From: Actinomycetota bacterium
GTDB taxonomy: Bacteria > Actinomycetota > Acidimicrobiia > Acidimicrobiales > MedAcidi-G1
Reading direction: 5' to 3'
NCBI GenBank assembly: GCA_002721755.1
Contig: PBLL01000015.1
Span: 1-64,000, forward strand
DNA length: 64,000 nucleotides
The notes below the pieces were generated by a model. That model saw only the letters and a list, made by a program, of their open reading frames with translations, searched no databases and was not told the origin of the DNA. This document shows, in pieces, positions 1 to 8,281 of the stretch (position 1 is its first letter; each line of letters starts with the position of its first letter). A program made the translations under genes and the position numbers.

Positions 1-2
1 AT

Positions 3-2138
3 GCTGGTGACGGTTCACAGGCTCATATTATTGAGCTTGCTTCAGGATGGATGGCTGCTAACGCCGATCATGTTGATGGTTGGATCGCTTCAGCTTCAGC
101 TTCTCTAGCTGCTGGTGACGCACCAGACACTATTGATGCACCTGAAATCGAAAGAGAAGAAGCTGTTGCTCTGCCTGATTTGGGTGGTCGCACAATTTCG
201 GTAGCTATCGAAAACGCTTACCTGCCTTACAACTATGTGGATGCAGAAACAGGTGAAATTGGTGGTTTCGATTACGACTTCTTCGGAGAGATCTGTAACC
301 GCCTCAACTGTGAGCTTGATTACACAGAGTTCGCTTGGGAAGGAACAATCCAGGCTGTAGGTGATGGAACATTTGATACTGCCGGTGGCGGAATCACCAT
401 CACAGAGGTAAGAGAAGAAACTCTTGACTTCACAGACAGCTATATAAGCGTTGACCAGAGACTCATTGTCGGGTTGGGCGAAGATCGCTTCGCAACTCTT
501 GAAGAGTTCGGTCAAATGGAAGAACTAACGGTTTGTTCACAGACAGGAACAACAAACGCTGAAACAGCTATAGCTAACTTCGGTGAAGATCGTGTGATTC
601 TCTTCGAGACATTCGGTTTCGCTGTTCAAGCTCTACTCTCAGGCGATTGTGATTCTGTGATAATGGACGAAACAGCCGGACAGGGATATCAGGGTGAAAA
701 CGCTGATTCAATTCAACTACTAGAAGGAGTGCTCAGCGCTGACGAACTAGGAGTTCCATTCCCTAACGGATCCGATCTAGTAGCTCCATTCAATGCAGCT
801 ATCTCCTCAATGAAAGCAGATGGAAGCCTCTTCGAACTAGGTTCCAAGTACTTCACTGACGCCTTCACAGTCACCTACGACGACATAGGCGACGGAGCAT
901 ACGCCGAAGAAGAGATACCACTTACAGCTTCATGGAGGGGAGTGACTGAGGATGCGATACATATTGGGATATCAATGCTTGATTTTGCATTCTTGAAAGA
1001 AACCAATCTTTCACCGCAAGGATGGGGAGACCAACAACTTGTATGGGAAACGTTTGTTGCAAACCTAAACAGTAATGGCGGAATTCTGGGGCGCGAGCTC
1101 GTGGTTGATGCATATAAGTATTACAGCCCAATTGGACCAATTCTTGGGGGTATCGATCCCGAAGCCGTCTGTTTGGAATTGGCTGCTGATATAGAGACAT
1201 TTGCTGTACTGGGCGGTTTCCTCGGACCAGTCGAAGATGTTAATACTTGCATAACTGGAACACAGAATACGATCATGATCGGTGGGCGCCAGACTGCGGA
1301 GCGTCTTGCCGCATCAACTGCTCCTTGGATAGAACCGGGAACCATGAAAGAAACAAAAATGAAAGTTTTCCTTTCCCTATTAGAGCAAGAAGGACTACTG
1401 GACGGTAAGAGTATTGCACTTATCGGCAATGAAGATGATGGGCCTTATGAACTAACCAGTGAGCTTCTTTCAAATATGGATGCGAATGTTGTTCTAGATG
1501 TCGGTCTACAGATACCAGTGGGGGATACAGCTGCGGAAGATGCTAGATGGGACGTACTTGTACAAAACGTCTTAGCTTCGGGAGCTGATGTTGCAATGCT
1601 GGTCGGTGGAGAACGTGCTGGAATAAGAAATCTTGCTTACAACGACGTTGAAATGGACTTGTACGTAATGAATTCAGAAACATTCACGAACCTAAGTGAA
1701 AGCGTGACCCCTGATATGGCAGAAGGCGGTATTTCACTTACAGGACTAACCGAGCAGGAAATATGGGATGATCCGTTAACACAAGCAAATTGCGTGGTCC
1801 CGTTCAAAGAAGCGAATCCAGATATGGTCGTCGAAGGTCCTGATCTGTTCGATGAAGGTGAAGAGGAGTGGTACCGCTCAATAATGAACTACTGCAGGTG
1901 GTTAGAATTGTTTGTGATGATCGCAGAAACTGCTGGTCCAGATTTGACACACGACACATTTTTAGCTGCAGCAGAATCAATGAGTGATTTTGTCCTTCCA
2001 GGGCAACCATACAATTCACTTGCGCCAGGTAAGTATGATGCAAGTGACTCGTTCAGACTTTCTGTCTTTGACTCTACGTCGGGTGGAGATCAGGGCGCTC
2101 TAGTTCCACTTACCGAAATCTTAGACGGAACTCCGTAG
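3..2138 (+). CDS. Multi-domain extracellular solute-binding protein (5'-truncated fusion)
   Basis: The frame is open to the left window edge, so the true start lies outside; the ATG at 51 is probably internal. Three parts can be seen. The first ~30 residues (motifs SGWMAANADHVDGWI and following) resemble the extreme C-terminus of ProX/OpuAC glycine-betaine binding proteins, which end in a similar HVDGWI...DGW pattern. About residues 60-280 form a family 3 (amino-acid type) binding domain: AIENAYLPYNYVD, GGFDYDFFGEI, DGTFDTAGGGITIT, and a C-terminal LGSKYF. About residues 315-710 form a type I (Leu/Ile/Val-like) binding fold: IHIGISMLDFAF, NSNGGILGRELVV, FLGPVEDVN. The protein should act outside the membrane in ligand capture. 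No permease or ATPase gene is adjacent in the window. The two visible binding domains are well supported; the ProX-like piece is inference from a short match. A rho-independent terminator follows the stop. Confidence 0.75.
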   Translation, partial: AGDGSQAHIIELASGWMAANADHVDGWIASASASLAAGDAPDTIDAPEIEREEAVALPDLGGRTISVAIENAYLPYNYVDAETGEIGGFDYDFFGEICNRLNCELDYTEFAWEGTIQAVGDGTFDTAGGGITITEVREETLDFTDSYISVDQRLIVGLGEDRFATLEEFGQMEELTVCSQTGTTNAETAIANFGEDRVILFETFGFAVQALLSGDCDSVIMDETAGQGYQGENADSIQLLEGVLSADELGVPFPNGSDLVAPFNAAISSMKADGSLFELGSKYFTDAFTVTYDDIGDGAYAEEEIPLTASWRGVTEDAIHIGISMLDFAFLKETNLSPQGWGDQQLVWETFVANLNSNGGILGRELVVDAYKYYSPIGPILGGIDPEAVCLELAADIETFAVLGGFLGPVEDVNTCITGTQNTIMIGGRQTAERLAASTAPWIEPGTMKETKMKVFLSLLEQEGLLDGKSIALIGNEDDGPYELTSELLSNMDANVVLDVGLQIPVGDTAAEDARWDVLVQNVLASGADVAMLVGGERAGIRNLAYNDVEMDLYVMNSETFTNLSESVTPDMAEGGISLTGLTEQEIWDDPLTQANCVVPFKEANPDMVVEGPDLFDEGEEEWYRSIMNYCRWLELFVMIAETAGPDLTHDTFLAAAESMSDFVLPGQPYNSLAPGKYDASDSFRLSVFDSTSGGDQGALVPLTEILDGTP

Positions 2139-2142
2139 GTAC

Positions 2143-2190
2143 TTGGGTGGGTGAGTGCGAGCCATTCATCCACCCAAAATACTTTTTAGA
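2143..2190 (+). terminator. Rho-independent terminator after the binding-protein gene
   Basis: A 15-bp stem (left arm 2143-2157, right arm 2163-2177, one G-U pair in the outer part and one in the inner part) closes a 5-nt loop. It is followed by an AATACTTTTT run. It sits 5 nt after the stop of the binding-protein gene and separates it from the recombinase gene. Confidence 0.85.
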
Positions 2191-2270
2191 AAATATTAGC
2201 TTGCATCGCACTCTTAGTTTTAAAGATAATGTAGATTATCATTTAAATCTATGAATGTTTGTTGTTAAAT

Positions 2271-3299
2271 ATGGGTTATAGAAAATTGCCTAAAGAGTCA
2301 GATATGCCCCCCATTTTCAAGGCGTGGCTTGATTGGTTGCCCCTTCTTGAAGATAAACCACCGAATACTATTAAGGCATACAACCAAGGTGTGCGAAGAA
2401 TAATTTCATTTGCGGAAAAAAATCCAAAGGATCTAACCCCAGATTTTTTAAATCAAGCTGAACTTACTGACACGGTTCGATCAATGCGTTCGAGTGGAGA
2501 AATGTCCAAAGCGACTTTGAACCAGACTCTCGCTGCGTTGAACTCATTTTATGATTTTTGTATAGCTGACGGTTTAGTAAAAGAAGTACCTGATATCAAA
2601 CGAATCCGTAAAGTGGCGAAACTTGATGTCCCACAAGTTGATCCTGAGTATTATCGTCCATCTGAAATACGGGACTTATATGAAACCGCCGCTGCGCATG
2701 ATAACGAGCATGGAAAAAGAATTTTGTGGCCCGAAAGAGACTTGGCAATGTGTTCCTTTCTTGCAGTTCTGGGTCTGAGAGCTTCTGAATTAATTGAAGC
2801 TGACATTAATTGGATATCCCGCGAGCGACTTATCGATAATGATGATCAAGCTACATGGATGATGCAAGTGTTAGGCAAAGGTAGAAGAATCCGCCGACTC
2901 CCCTTGTCTTCAGAACTTGTTGAAGTTAATGATATATGGCAGAGAGAACGAGCTGAAAGGTTCGGTAAACCTAGACCTGAGGATCCCTTATTTATTACTA
3001 AGGCAAATTCAGAAGATCCTGGTGGTAAACGATTCACTTATCAGAATCTTCGCTATTGGCTAAAAATCTTAAATCGTATATCTGGTTTACGTGACCGCTC
3101 CCCTCACTCTCTCCGTCATACTGCTGGAGTTCAACTGGCTAGTGACGGCGTGCCCATAAACGCAATCCAAAGTCTCCTAGGGCACGCCAATATTTCGACT
3201 ACGAGTATCTACACAGAACTTGCTGGTGGTGAATTAGTTGGAGTCGTAAAGAAATCAGGTGCTAATACGCTCCTTGGAGACACTTTGAAGGCTAATTAG
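2271..3299 (+). CDS. Tyrosine recombinase, XerC/XerD-like
   Basis: Site-specific recombinase with a SAM-like N-terminal DNA-binding domain (about residues 15-115) and a C-terminal catalytic domain. All catalytic residues are visible. Counted from the ATG at 2271, they are Arg170 (LGLRASEL), Lys203 (LGKGRR), His279 and Arg282 (HSLRH), His305 (LLGHANIS) and the nucleophile Tyr314 (IYTEL). The length (342 aa) is slightly above that of housekeeping XerC/XerD (about 300 aa). A TTG at 2259 is an alternative start; neither has a convincing ribosome site. No attachment sites, integron repeats or other phage genes are nearby, and yqgE follows 1 nt downstream. A chromosome-dimer resolution role is therefore plausible, but an orphan integrase cannot be excluded. 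Confidence 0.85.
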   Translation: MGYRKLPKESDMPPIFKAWLDWLPLLEDKPPNTIKAYNQGVRRIISFAEKNPKDLTPDFLNQAELTDTVRSMRSSGEMSKATLNQTLAALNSFYDFCIADGLVKEVPDIKRIRKVAKLDVPQVDPEYYRPSEIRDLYETAAAHDNEHGKRILWPERDLAMCSFLAVLGLRASELIEADINWISRERLIDNDDQATWMMQVLGKGRRIRRLPLSSELVEVNDIWQRERAERFGKPRPEDPLFITKANSEDPGGKRFTYQNLRYWLKILNRISGLRDRSPHSLRHTAGVQLASDGVPINAIQSLLGHANISTTSIYTELAGGELVGVVKKSGANTLLGDTLKAN

Positions 3300-3300
3300 T

Positions 3301-3846
3301 ATGGAATCTTTTCGTGGAAAGCTGCTTCTCGCCACTCCGGAACTTATGGATTCGAATTTCCACCGCAGTGTTGTTCTTGTAATTGAACATAATAATGACG
3401 GGGCTATAGGAGTAGTTTTAAACAGGCAAACTGAAATTACTTCAACTGAAGTCCTACCAAAATGGGTTTTTTCTTCTAGTTCAGATTCGCTTTTATTTTG
3501 GGGAGGTCCAGTTCAGCAAGAGTCGCTGCTTGCGCTAGGTCTACTAAACCAGGATTCAGCAGCATTACAAAATAACTTGCTAAATAGAATAACCGTCATC
3601 GACTTAAATCAAGAAATTATTGATTCGGAACTATTTACTTCAGCTCGACTCTATTCGGGGTACTCCGGCTGGTCTCCTGGGCAACTTAATGCTGAAATTT
3701 CATCTGGTGGTTGGATAGTTGCCGAAGCAAACGACAATGACCCCTTTGTTGATCAACCAACTGACTTATGGTCAGAAGTACTTGAACGGCAGGAGGGATT
3801 TATAAGCAGGCTAGCTCAATATCCAGACGACCCGAGAATGAACTAA
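3301..3846 (+). CDS. YqgE/AlgH family protein (UPF0301)
   Basis: 181 aa, typical length for the UPF0301 (YqgE/AlgH) family. The N-terminus GKLLLATPELMDSNFHRSVV and the following GAIGVVLNRQ are the family signature; FWGGPVQQ and YSGYSGWSPGQLNAEI follow in the usual order, and the end carries the conserved W..VL region. The family is widespread and structurally known, but its biochemical role is not settled; AlgH of Pseudomonas was linked to alginate regulation. The gene starts 1 nt after the recombinase stop, so the two are probably co-transcribed. It converges with the next gene, with 1 nt between the stops. Confidence 0.9.
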   Translation: MESFRGKLLLATPELMDSNFHRSVVLVIEHNNDGAIGVVLNRQTEITSTEVLPKWVFSSSSDSLLFWGGPVQQESLLALGLLNQDSAALQNNLLNRITVIDLNQEIIDSELFTSARLYSGYSGWSPGQLNAEISSGGWIVAEANDNDPFVDQPTDLWSEVLERQEGFISRLAQYPDDPRMN

Positions 3847-3847
3847 G

Positions 3848-4771
3848 TCATCCCACGATTTGCACTGGGGTTCCTAAGGGTAATGCCAAAATATGCTCCA
3901 GTGCCGCTTCACTAACTTTTATACAGCCATCTGTTTTCACTTCCCCACTCTCCTCGCTTATTTCACGAGAGAGAATGGCAATCGCAGGGGCTCCGTCAGA
4001 GGTACTTTCTATGGTCGTTGAGAAAGCAGTTGTACCCGCAAGTTTTGGAAGATCGTTTTCATCTGAAGGATTTCGTATTTCGTTTATATAGAAATCACCC
4101 AACGGAATTGGATTCTCTTCACTTCCGCCCATAAACCGTTCCCTAAATAAGAGTTCCCCGTTTCGCCAGCCTTCTATTGTTTCGTTATAGACATCTACGA
4201 TTACCTTTGCTTTGTATTCATCCACGGAAACACTTTTCATTTTTACCCACCCAAGTGTTCCATGGTTTTTAATGGGCATCGATATTTCAATCCAGTCATC
4301 ATCAAAATTTTTAATAAGCACGACGCGGTTACCCTCAAAAGGTCCTGGATTAGATAACAACCATGTTGGATCAGAATCGCCTTGTTTTTTAAAAACTTCT
4401 AGCACTTCATTAATCGCGGTTGCAACGTAAAAAGGTTTATCCGGAGTATCACTCACCAATGTTGTAGTTGTAACGGTTGGACCAGGAAGCGTTGGAAGCT
4501 CAACTATTGTAGATGTGGTGGTTGTCGTGCCTTTCGATTCTTTAGTAGTCGGAGAGATACTCTCAGGTATAACCGCTGTAGATCCAGGAGACTCCACAAG
4601 GCTTTCCGATTTACCACCTGAGAGTGAAGCGTCTTTTTGCTCCGCCTCACCAATTAATCGCATTCCCACACCTCTAATATCCTGATCGTTACTTGAACAC
4701 GAAGTAAAAGTGAGGTTAAGCAGAGCAAAAAGAATTCCCCCCAGAAGCAGTTGTAATTGTCGTCTAGTCAT
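3848..4771 (-). CDS. L,D-transpeptidase (YkuD)-like lipoprotein with altered active site
   Basis: 307 aa. An N-terminal signal ends in a lipobox with Cys25 (LTFTSC), so it is probably a surface lipoprotein. A Ser/Thr-rich linker (residues 55-105, including TTTTTSTI) leads to an SH3-like region (WLLSNPGPFEG to GTLGWVKM), then a YkuD domain from about residue 185 (VIVDVYN, GDFYINEI). The catalytic Cys283 is present in KTDGCIKV, where the family usually has SHGCIRM. The upstream family histidine (normally in an IAIHGT-like motif) appears to be Leu in AIAILSRE. The family cross-links peptidoglycan through 3-3 bonds or anchors proteins; with the His missing, activity is uncertain. The start overlaps the upstream exonuclease gene by 8 nt, indicating one operon. 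Confidence 0.8.
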   Translation of the reverse strand: MTRRQLQLLLGGILFALLNLTFTSCSSNDQDIRGVGMRLIGEAEQKDASLSGGKSESLVESPGSTAVIPESISPTTKESKGTTTTTSTIVELPTLPGPTVTTTTLVSDTPDKPFYVATAINEVLEVFKKQGDSDPTWLLSNPGPFEGNRVVLIKNFDDDWIEISMPIKNHGTLGWVKMKSVSVDEYKAKVIVDVYNETIEGWRNGELLFRERFMGGSEENPIPLGDFYINEIRNPSDENDLPKLAGTTAFSTTIESTSDGAPAIAILSREISEESGEVKTDGCIKVSEAALEHILALPLGTPVQIVG

Positions 4772-5351
4772 CTTCTAGGTGTGGTCGATGCTCAACAAGA
4801 CCAGAGGGTTCAGGCTTAAATAGCATAGGTTGGAATATTGGAGAGTTGATAGTTTTTCCAGAAAGTTCAATGAGTCTGACTAAAACACCTGCTAGTGCAA
4901 GCGTGTCGGATAGAGCTTCATGTGCGTTCGTTAAATCAACTTCAAGGGCAGTCGCCAACTCAAAAAGACGACCCGGAAAACCCATTTCTTTTGCTAAAGG
5001 TAACGTATCAAAGGCTTCAAGTTGAATGTCTCCCAAACCTGCTCTAGCCCACTCTGCTCTAATAAATGAACAATCAAAATTAGCGTTGTGAGCAACCGGT
5101 ATGGAACCTTCAAATCGATGAAGTATGTCACCTGCTATTTGACTGAAATGAGGTGCAGAATCTAACCAGTTGCTCTCAATTCCATGTATATCTGGTCTCC
5201 CGATGTCAATTGGAGTTGGACCTACTAAAGTGGTCCATTCATCGATTAAGTTGCCATTCTGATCGATTTTGACAATTGCTATTTCGATTACACGACCATT
5301 TTTCGCGTTAAGGCTAGTCGTTTCAACGTCGAAACAAGAAAAAACCGTCAT
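4764..5351 (-). CDS. DEDDh 3'-5' exonuclease (DnaQ/epsilon-like)
   Basis: 195 aa with a single RNase-T/DnaQ fold. The acidic motifs are visible in order: FDVETTSL near the N-terminus (Exo I), AHNANFDCSFI in the middle (Exo II), and HEALSDTLALAGVL near residue 145 (Exo III, DEDDh type with His). The family removes 3' nucleotides from DNA or RNA; a free-standing copy like this may serve repair or proofreading, though it could be separate from the replicative epsilon activity. It starts 1 nt after the stop of the selenoprotein-like gene and overlaps the next gene by 8 nt, so it lies inside a minus-strand operon. Confidence 0.88.
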   Translation of the reverse strand: MTVFSCFDVETTSLNAKNGRVIEIAIVKIDQNGNLIDEWTTLVGPTPIDIGRPDIHGIESNWLDSAPHFSQIAGDILHRFEGSIPVAHNANFDCSFIRAEWARAGLGDIQLEAFDTLPLAKEMGFPGRLFELATALEVDLTNAHEALSDTLALAGVLVRLIELSGKTINSPIFQPMLFKPEPSGLVEHRPHLEDD

Positions 5352-5352
5352 A

Positions 5353-6825
5353 TTAGCTTTCTGTACTTGAGGAGTTCGTAAATCCTAGAAAATCGTTTAA
5401 ACGAAGATCTTCCCTCTCATGAATCGTTTCTGACATTGTGGTGTCATCTAAAGGAATCCCAGCAGCATCTGCAGATCGAACCAACCCGTTGAATATTGCC
5501 ACAACTGCTGCAGCTTTGATAAATGCACTCTCGCCTATCTGGGTGCAAATCACTTCTGAAATATTTTTAACTTCTGGTGGGTGTTCATTTGCCTTTTCAG
5601 TGAATTCAAGTAGAAGCTCACCGTGTTCAATATCTGTAACAATGGGATCGCCAATTGCGCAAGAGAGACTGACATTTAAGTCATTTGCTTTACTGCTCGC
5701 ACGGAGAAGCATGACATGTGAAGAAGTTCAATAGAAACATTCATTAATAGCGGATGTTCGTGCAGCTATCAGTTCCACTTGTGCACGGTTTAAGGGCTCG
5801 TCTTCATCCCAACGCATTGAAATGAACTTGGTTTCACCACCTGGAGCGTTTTCCAAGCCCAAATACATGCTACTTACAAGTTTCATTCGAATCTGATTAT
5901 CTTTTTGTACGTACGACAATGCTCGTGACACATTTGGACCAATCCACTCTTTGACCCAAGGAACATACGCCTCGCCACTCACGATCCCTTCCGGAACCTG
6001 CTTCGTCGGTTTCCCACTCTTGGGCACAGGAAGCGATACTACAGGCCTCCCTGAAAGTCTGCAGAAAATATCGACCGGCAAGAGATTTACAACAATAGAT
6101 AGCAGCTCTGAGTACTTTCCTGGTCCCATTAGTTCAGTAGCGTGGGCCGCCCATTCTTTATCTATTTTGTAAGATTCACATGTAACTTTTCTAGTTATTT
6201 CTTGCGTAAGCGGAGAAATTATCGATTTAGGCTTGTCGCTAATCTCATTGAGTGGAATATTTTGAGGCTTTACTTTCTTATCATGTGCTTTCCTTATTTC
6301 TTCTGCTATAGCAATACGCTCCTTGCCACTCCACCACTCACCTGGTTCTGCAACCCTTTCCCAAAATTCGTTAAACGCATCTAGCACTTCATTCGGGATC
6401 ACCTGGTCAAAAGTTTCACTATTAAAAACTCGACGATCAACCTCCGCAAATGCTTGAACAGATTTGAAAGCTGCTTCTTCAGATTTCACTTCATATGGTC
6501 GAGGTATTCTAAAACAGCGTCCACGAATCGCATCATTATGAGCTTTAGCGTCCTTGAGTTTCTCTCTTTCGGGTAGCTGGGCGATGCGTTCTCTTTCTTG
6601 CATATCCGCCCAGGTTGTACCATCAATCCAACCTAATGGAACCATTAATGGCGTCTTTGGACACATTTTGTTTAGAGTTCTAGCAATGATCTTTGGAAGC
6701 AGCCGAAGCTCATTAGGAACCCAGTTAGGGTTTTCAAGCAAAAACCTTTCATGTTCTTCACGTAGACGCTTGTTTAAAGCCCTCGCCTCGGAGGAAGGGA
6801 AATACATTTCCTTAAAGGTGTTCAT
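5353..6825 (-). CDS. AhpD-like (carboxymuconolactone decarboxylase fold) selenoprotein with CxxU motif
   Basis: Read through the single in-frame UGA at 5728-5730, this is one 490-aa protein. The UGA is codon 366, within ECFY-U-TSSHVMLL. With Sec at 366, the residues Glu351, Cys363, Sec366 and His370 match the E-x11-C-x2-C-x3-H active site of AhpD, with Sec in place of the second Cys. Both sides read as one family: the N-terminal half has PGEWWSGKERIAIAEE (about residues 178-193), then YSELLSIVVNLLPVDIF and SLPVPKSGKP. The C-terminal half has VELIAARTSAIN and, after the UGA, AVVAIFNGLVRSADAAG. Such proteins use a redox Cys pair to reduce peroxides or similar substrates. The N-terminal repeat lacks its own CxxC. 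The start at 6825 has a strong ribosome site (GGGGGGAG, 6831-6838). The selA/B/C/D genes are not in this window. The alternative is a nonsense-mutated gene. Confidence 0.82.
5672..5730 (-). promoter_or_regulatory. Candidate bacterial SECIS element with its UGA
   Basis: Immediately after the UGA (5728-5730) the mRNA forms an irregular hairpin. Stem segments are 5719-5716 with 5675-5672, 5715-5711 with 5684-5680, 5710-5707 with 5690-5687, and 5706-5704 with 5698-5696, all Watson-Crick. Bulges of 4, 2 and 5 nt lie on the 3' side. The apical loop is CGUGC (5703-5699), with G as its second base. The loop begins 24 nt after the UGA. Known bacterial SECIS elements have a small apical loop with a G among its first two bases, about 16-37 nt from the UGA. 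Folding was done by eye. Confidence 0.72.
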
Positions 6826-6839
6826 CCTCTCCCCCCTTC

Positions 6840-7124
6840 TTAGTTAAGAGTATTTGATTCTTCTACTTCTGGTAGATCCTCTAGTTCAGGTAGAACGCAT
6901 GCTCTTAATTCAGTAATAGTTCTTGCTGCCACGTTCTGCTTGTCCATCGAGCTGACTCGAAGCGCCGCAAGAGACTCTACTACTTGTGTATACGTAGCTA
7001 ATTGGGTTGCGCATGTTTGATGCTTCTCTTCAATCCAAATTTTGATCGAAAAGACAGCCAAAATTAGTAATGATATAGCTGAGATAGCCGCTGCAGCCGC
7101 TTTCAACTTTGCGTACTTGTACAT
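6840..7124 (-). CDS. Small single-pass membrane protein of unknown function
   Basis: 94 aa; I do not recognise a family. It has a short basic N-terminus (KYAKLK), one hydrophobic segment at about residues 9-30 (AAAAAISAISLLILAVFSI), then a mostly helical exterior part with two cysteines (QTCATQ and RACVLPEL) and an acidic tail. The topology suggests an N-terminal anchor with the rest outside, but this is inference. Its stop lies 14 nt before the ATG of the Sec-containing AhpD-like gene, so the two are almost certainly co-transcribed. This makes it a candidate membrane partner of that enzyme. Confidence 0.6.
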   Translation of the reverse strand: MYKYAKLKAAAAAISAISLLILAVFSIKIWIEEKHQTCATQLATYTQVVESLAALRVSSMDKQNVAARTITELRACVLPELEDLPEVEESNTLN

Positions 7125-7166
7125 GAGTTGATTTTACACGGATAAAAGATTTTGTGAATTCGGGAA

Positions 7167-8219
7167 TCAAATGTTTGCTAATTTTCCAGATTGTTTAGCA
7201 TTTAAGTGCCCGTTTTCATAAAGCCAGCTTAGAGAATCCCTTAAAGATTCTTTAAGCGTAAATTTTGGATATCCAAACTGGTCTCGGATTGCATTTTGGT
7301 CGATATTTCCAGGACCTCCTATACGGGCGTTTTGCGTAAACATTCTCATGGATTCTCGTGCTAAAGGAAGACGGATACGAGTCATGATTGTGATCAGTTC
7401 ACCAATAAAGCCCAATGCATCTAAAAGAATTAAGGGGCTTGAAAAAAATTTAACATCACGCCCTGTTATCTCTTTCACTAGTTCGAGCACCTCATCCATT
7501 GTCACCAGTTCTCCCCAAACGTGGTAGCGGTTAGGTTGTGTTTCAGAAGTTAACGCTCCGACACAAACTTCTGCGACATCTCTGACATCAACCATCGCTA
7601 ATTTTGCCGCTTTTGCACTTAGTCCCACATTTCGCTTGAGGATTTCCGCAAGCATTCCCATCGAGTCGCTTAATTCAGGATTCGGGTCAACGGGTCCAAA
7701 AATACCGCCGGGGTAAACAATGTTCAATGGCAAACCATTAGCTTGATATTCACGTGCAATTTTTTCCGATTCAATTTTGCTCTTTGTGTATGGACCTAAT
7801 CCTGTAGAAGTTTCCGTATTCTCATCTATGTCGCTACCGTCTATCGGCGCGAATACACCCATAGTGGATACATATACTGTTTTTTTTAGATCATGATTTT
7901 CAGCTGCTGAAAGAAGAGCTCTTGTGCTTGTTGGATTGACTTTAAGCATTAATTTTGCATCCAAGGGACTAAGGCTAAAAATCGCGGCAGCATGTAATAG
8001 AAAATCCACACCGTATAAAGCGTTTTCAAGTGTTGCTTGATCTTCTAAGTCGGCATAGAAAATCTCCGCGGAATCACTTTCTAAGGCATGCATCTTTAGT
8101 GCCTTTTCAGCCTTTTCAGGGTTTCTTACTAGAAGCCTTACCTGGTGTCCGTTTTCTAATGATTTTGCCACACAGTGGGAACCCAAAAAACCACTAGCTC
8201 CGGTAATAGCCACTTTCAT
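7167..8219 (-). CDS. NAD(P)-dependent epimerase/dehydratase (extended SDR, dihydroflavonol-reductase-like)
   Basis: 350 aa extended short-chain dehydrogenase. The Rossmann nucleotide motif is at residues 6-13 (TGASGFLG). The Ser/Thr and Tyr-x3-Lys of the active site are at STMG (118-121) and YTKSK (Tyr144, Lys148), and substrate-loop motifs VYPGGIFGP and VDVRDVAEV follow. The set resembles dihydroflavonol-4-reductase or 3-beta-hydroxysteroid dehydrogenase type enzymes that oxidise or reduce a sugar, sterol or terpenoid alcohol. The substrate cannot be read from the sequence. It lies downstream of the PPOX and MBOAT genes on the same strand, with a 62-bp gap. Confidence 0.85.
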   Translation of the reverse strand: MKVAITGASGFLGSHCVAKSLENGHQVRLLVRNPEKAEKALKMHALESDSAEIFYADLEDQATLENALYGVDFLLHAAAIFSLSPLDAKLMLKVNPTSTRALLSAAENHDLKKTVYVSTMGVFAPIDGSDIDENTETSTGLGPYTKSKIESEKIAREYQANGLPLNIVYPGGIFGPVDPNPELSDSMGMLAEILKRNVGLSAKAAKLAMVDVRDVAEVCVGALTSETQPNRYHVWGELVTMDEVLELVKEITGRDVKFFSSPLILLDALGFIGELITIMTRIRLPLARESMRMFTQNARIGGPGNIDQNAIRDQFGYPKFTLKESLRDSLSWLYENGHLNAKQSGKLANI

Positions 8220-8281
8220 GACTCGATCCTACTTAAACTGCCGTATACGTCGTCAAATATTGGTTGAACTCTCATTTTTCT

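Noticed and set aside
2259..3299. Integron or prophage signal from the tyrosine recombinase
   Set aside because: No attachment repeats, cassettes, tRNA or phage genes are nearby, and it is joined to housekeeping yqgE.
5353..5712. A separate 119-aa protein starting at the ATG at 5712
   Set aside because: It is the same frame as the longer gene upstream, starts inside the AhpD motif (HVMLL) and has no ribosome site of its own. Reading through the UGA explains it better.
5438..5734. Plus-strand open frame across the UGA region
   Set aside because: It is antisense to a well-supported coding region and has no recognisable product; treated as a shadow.
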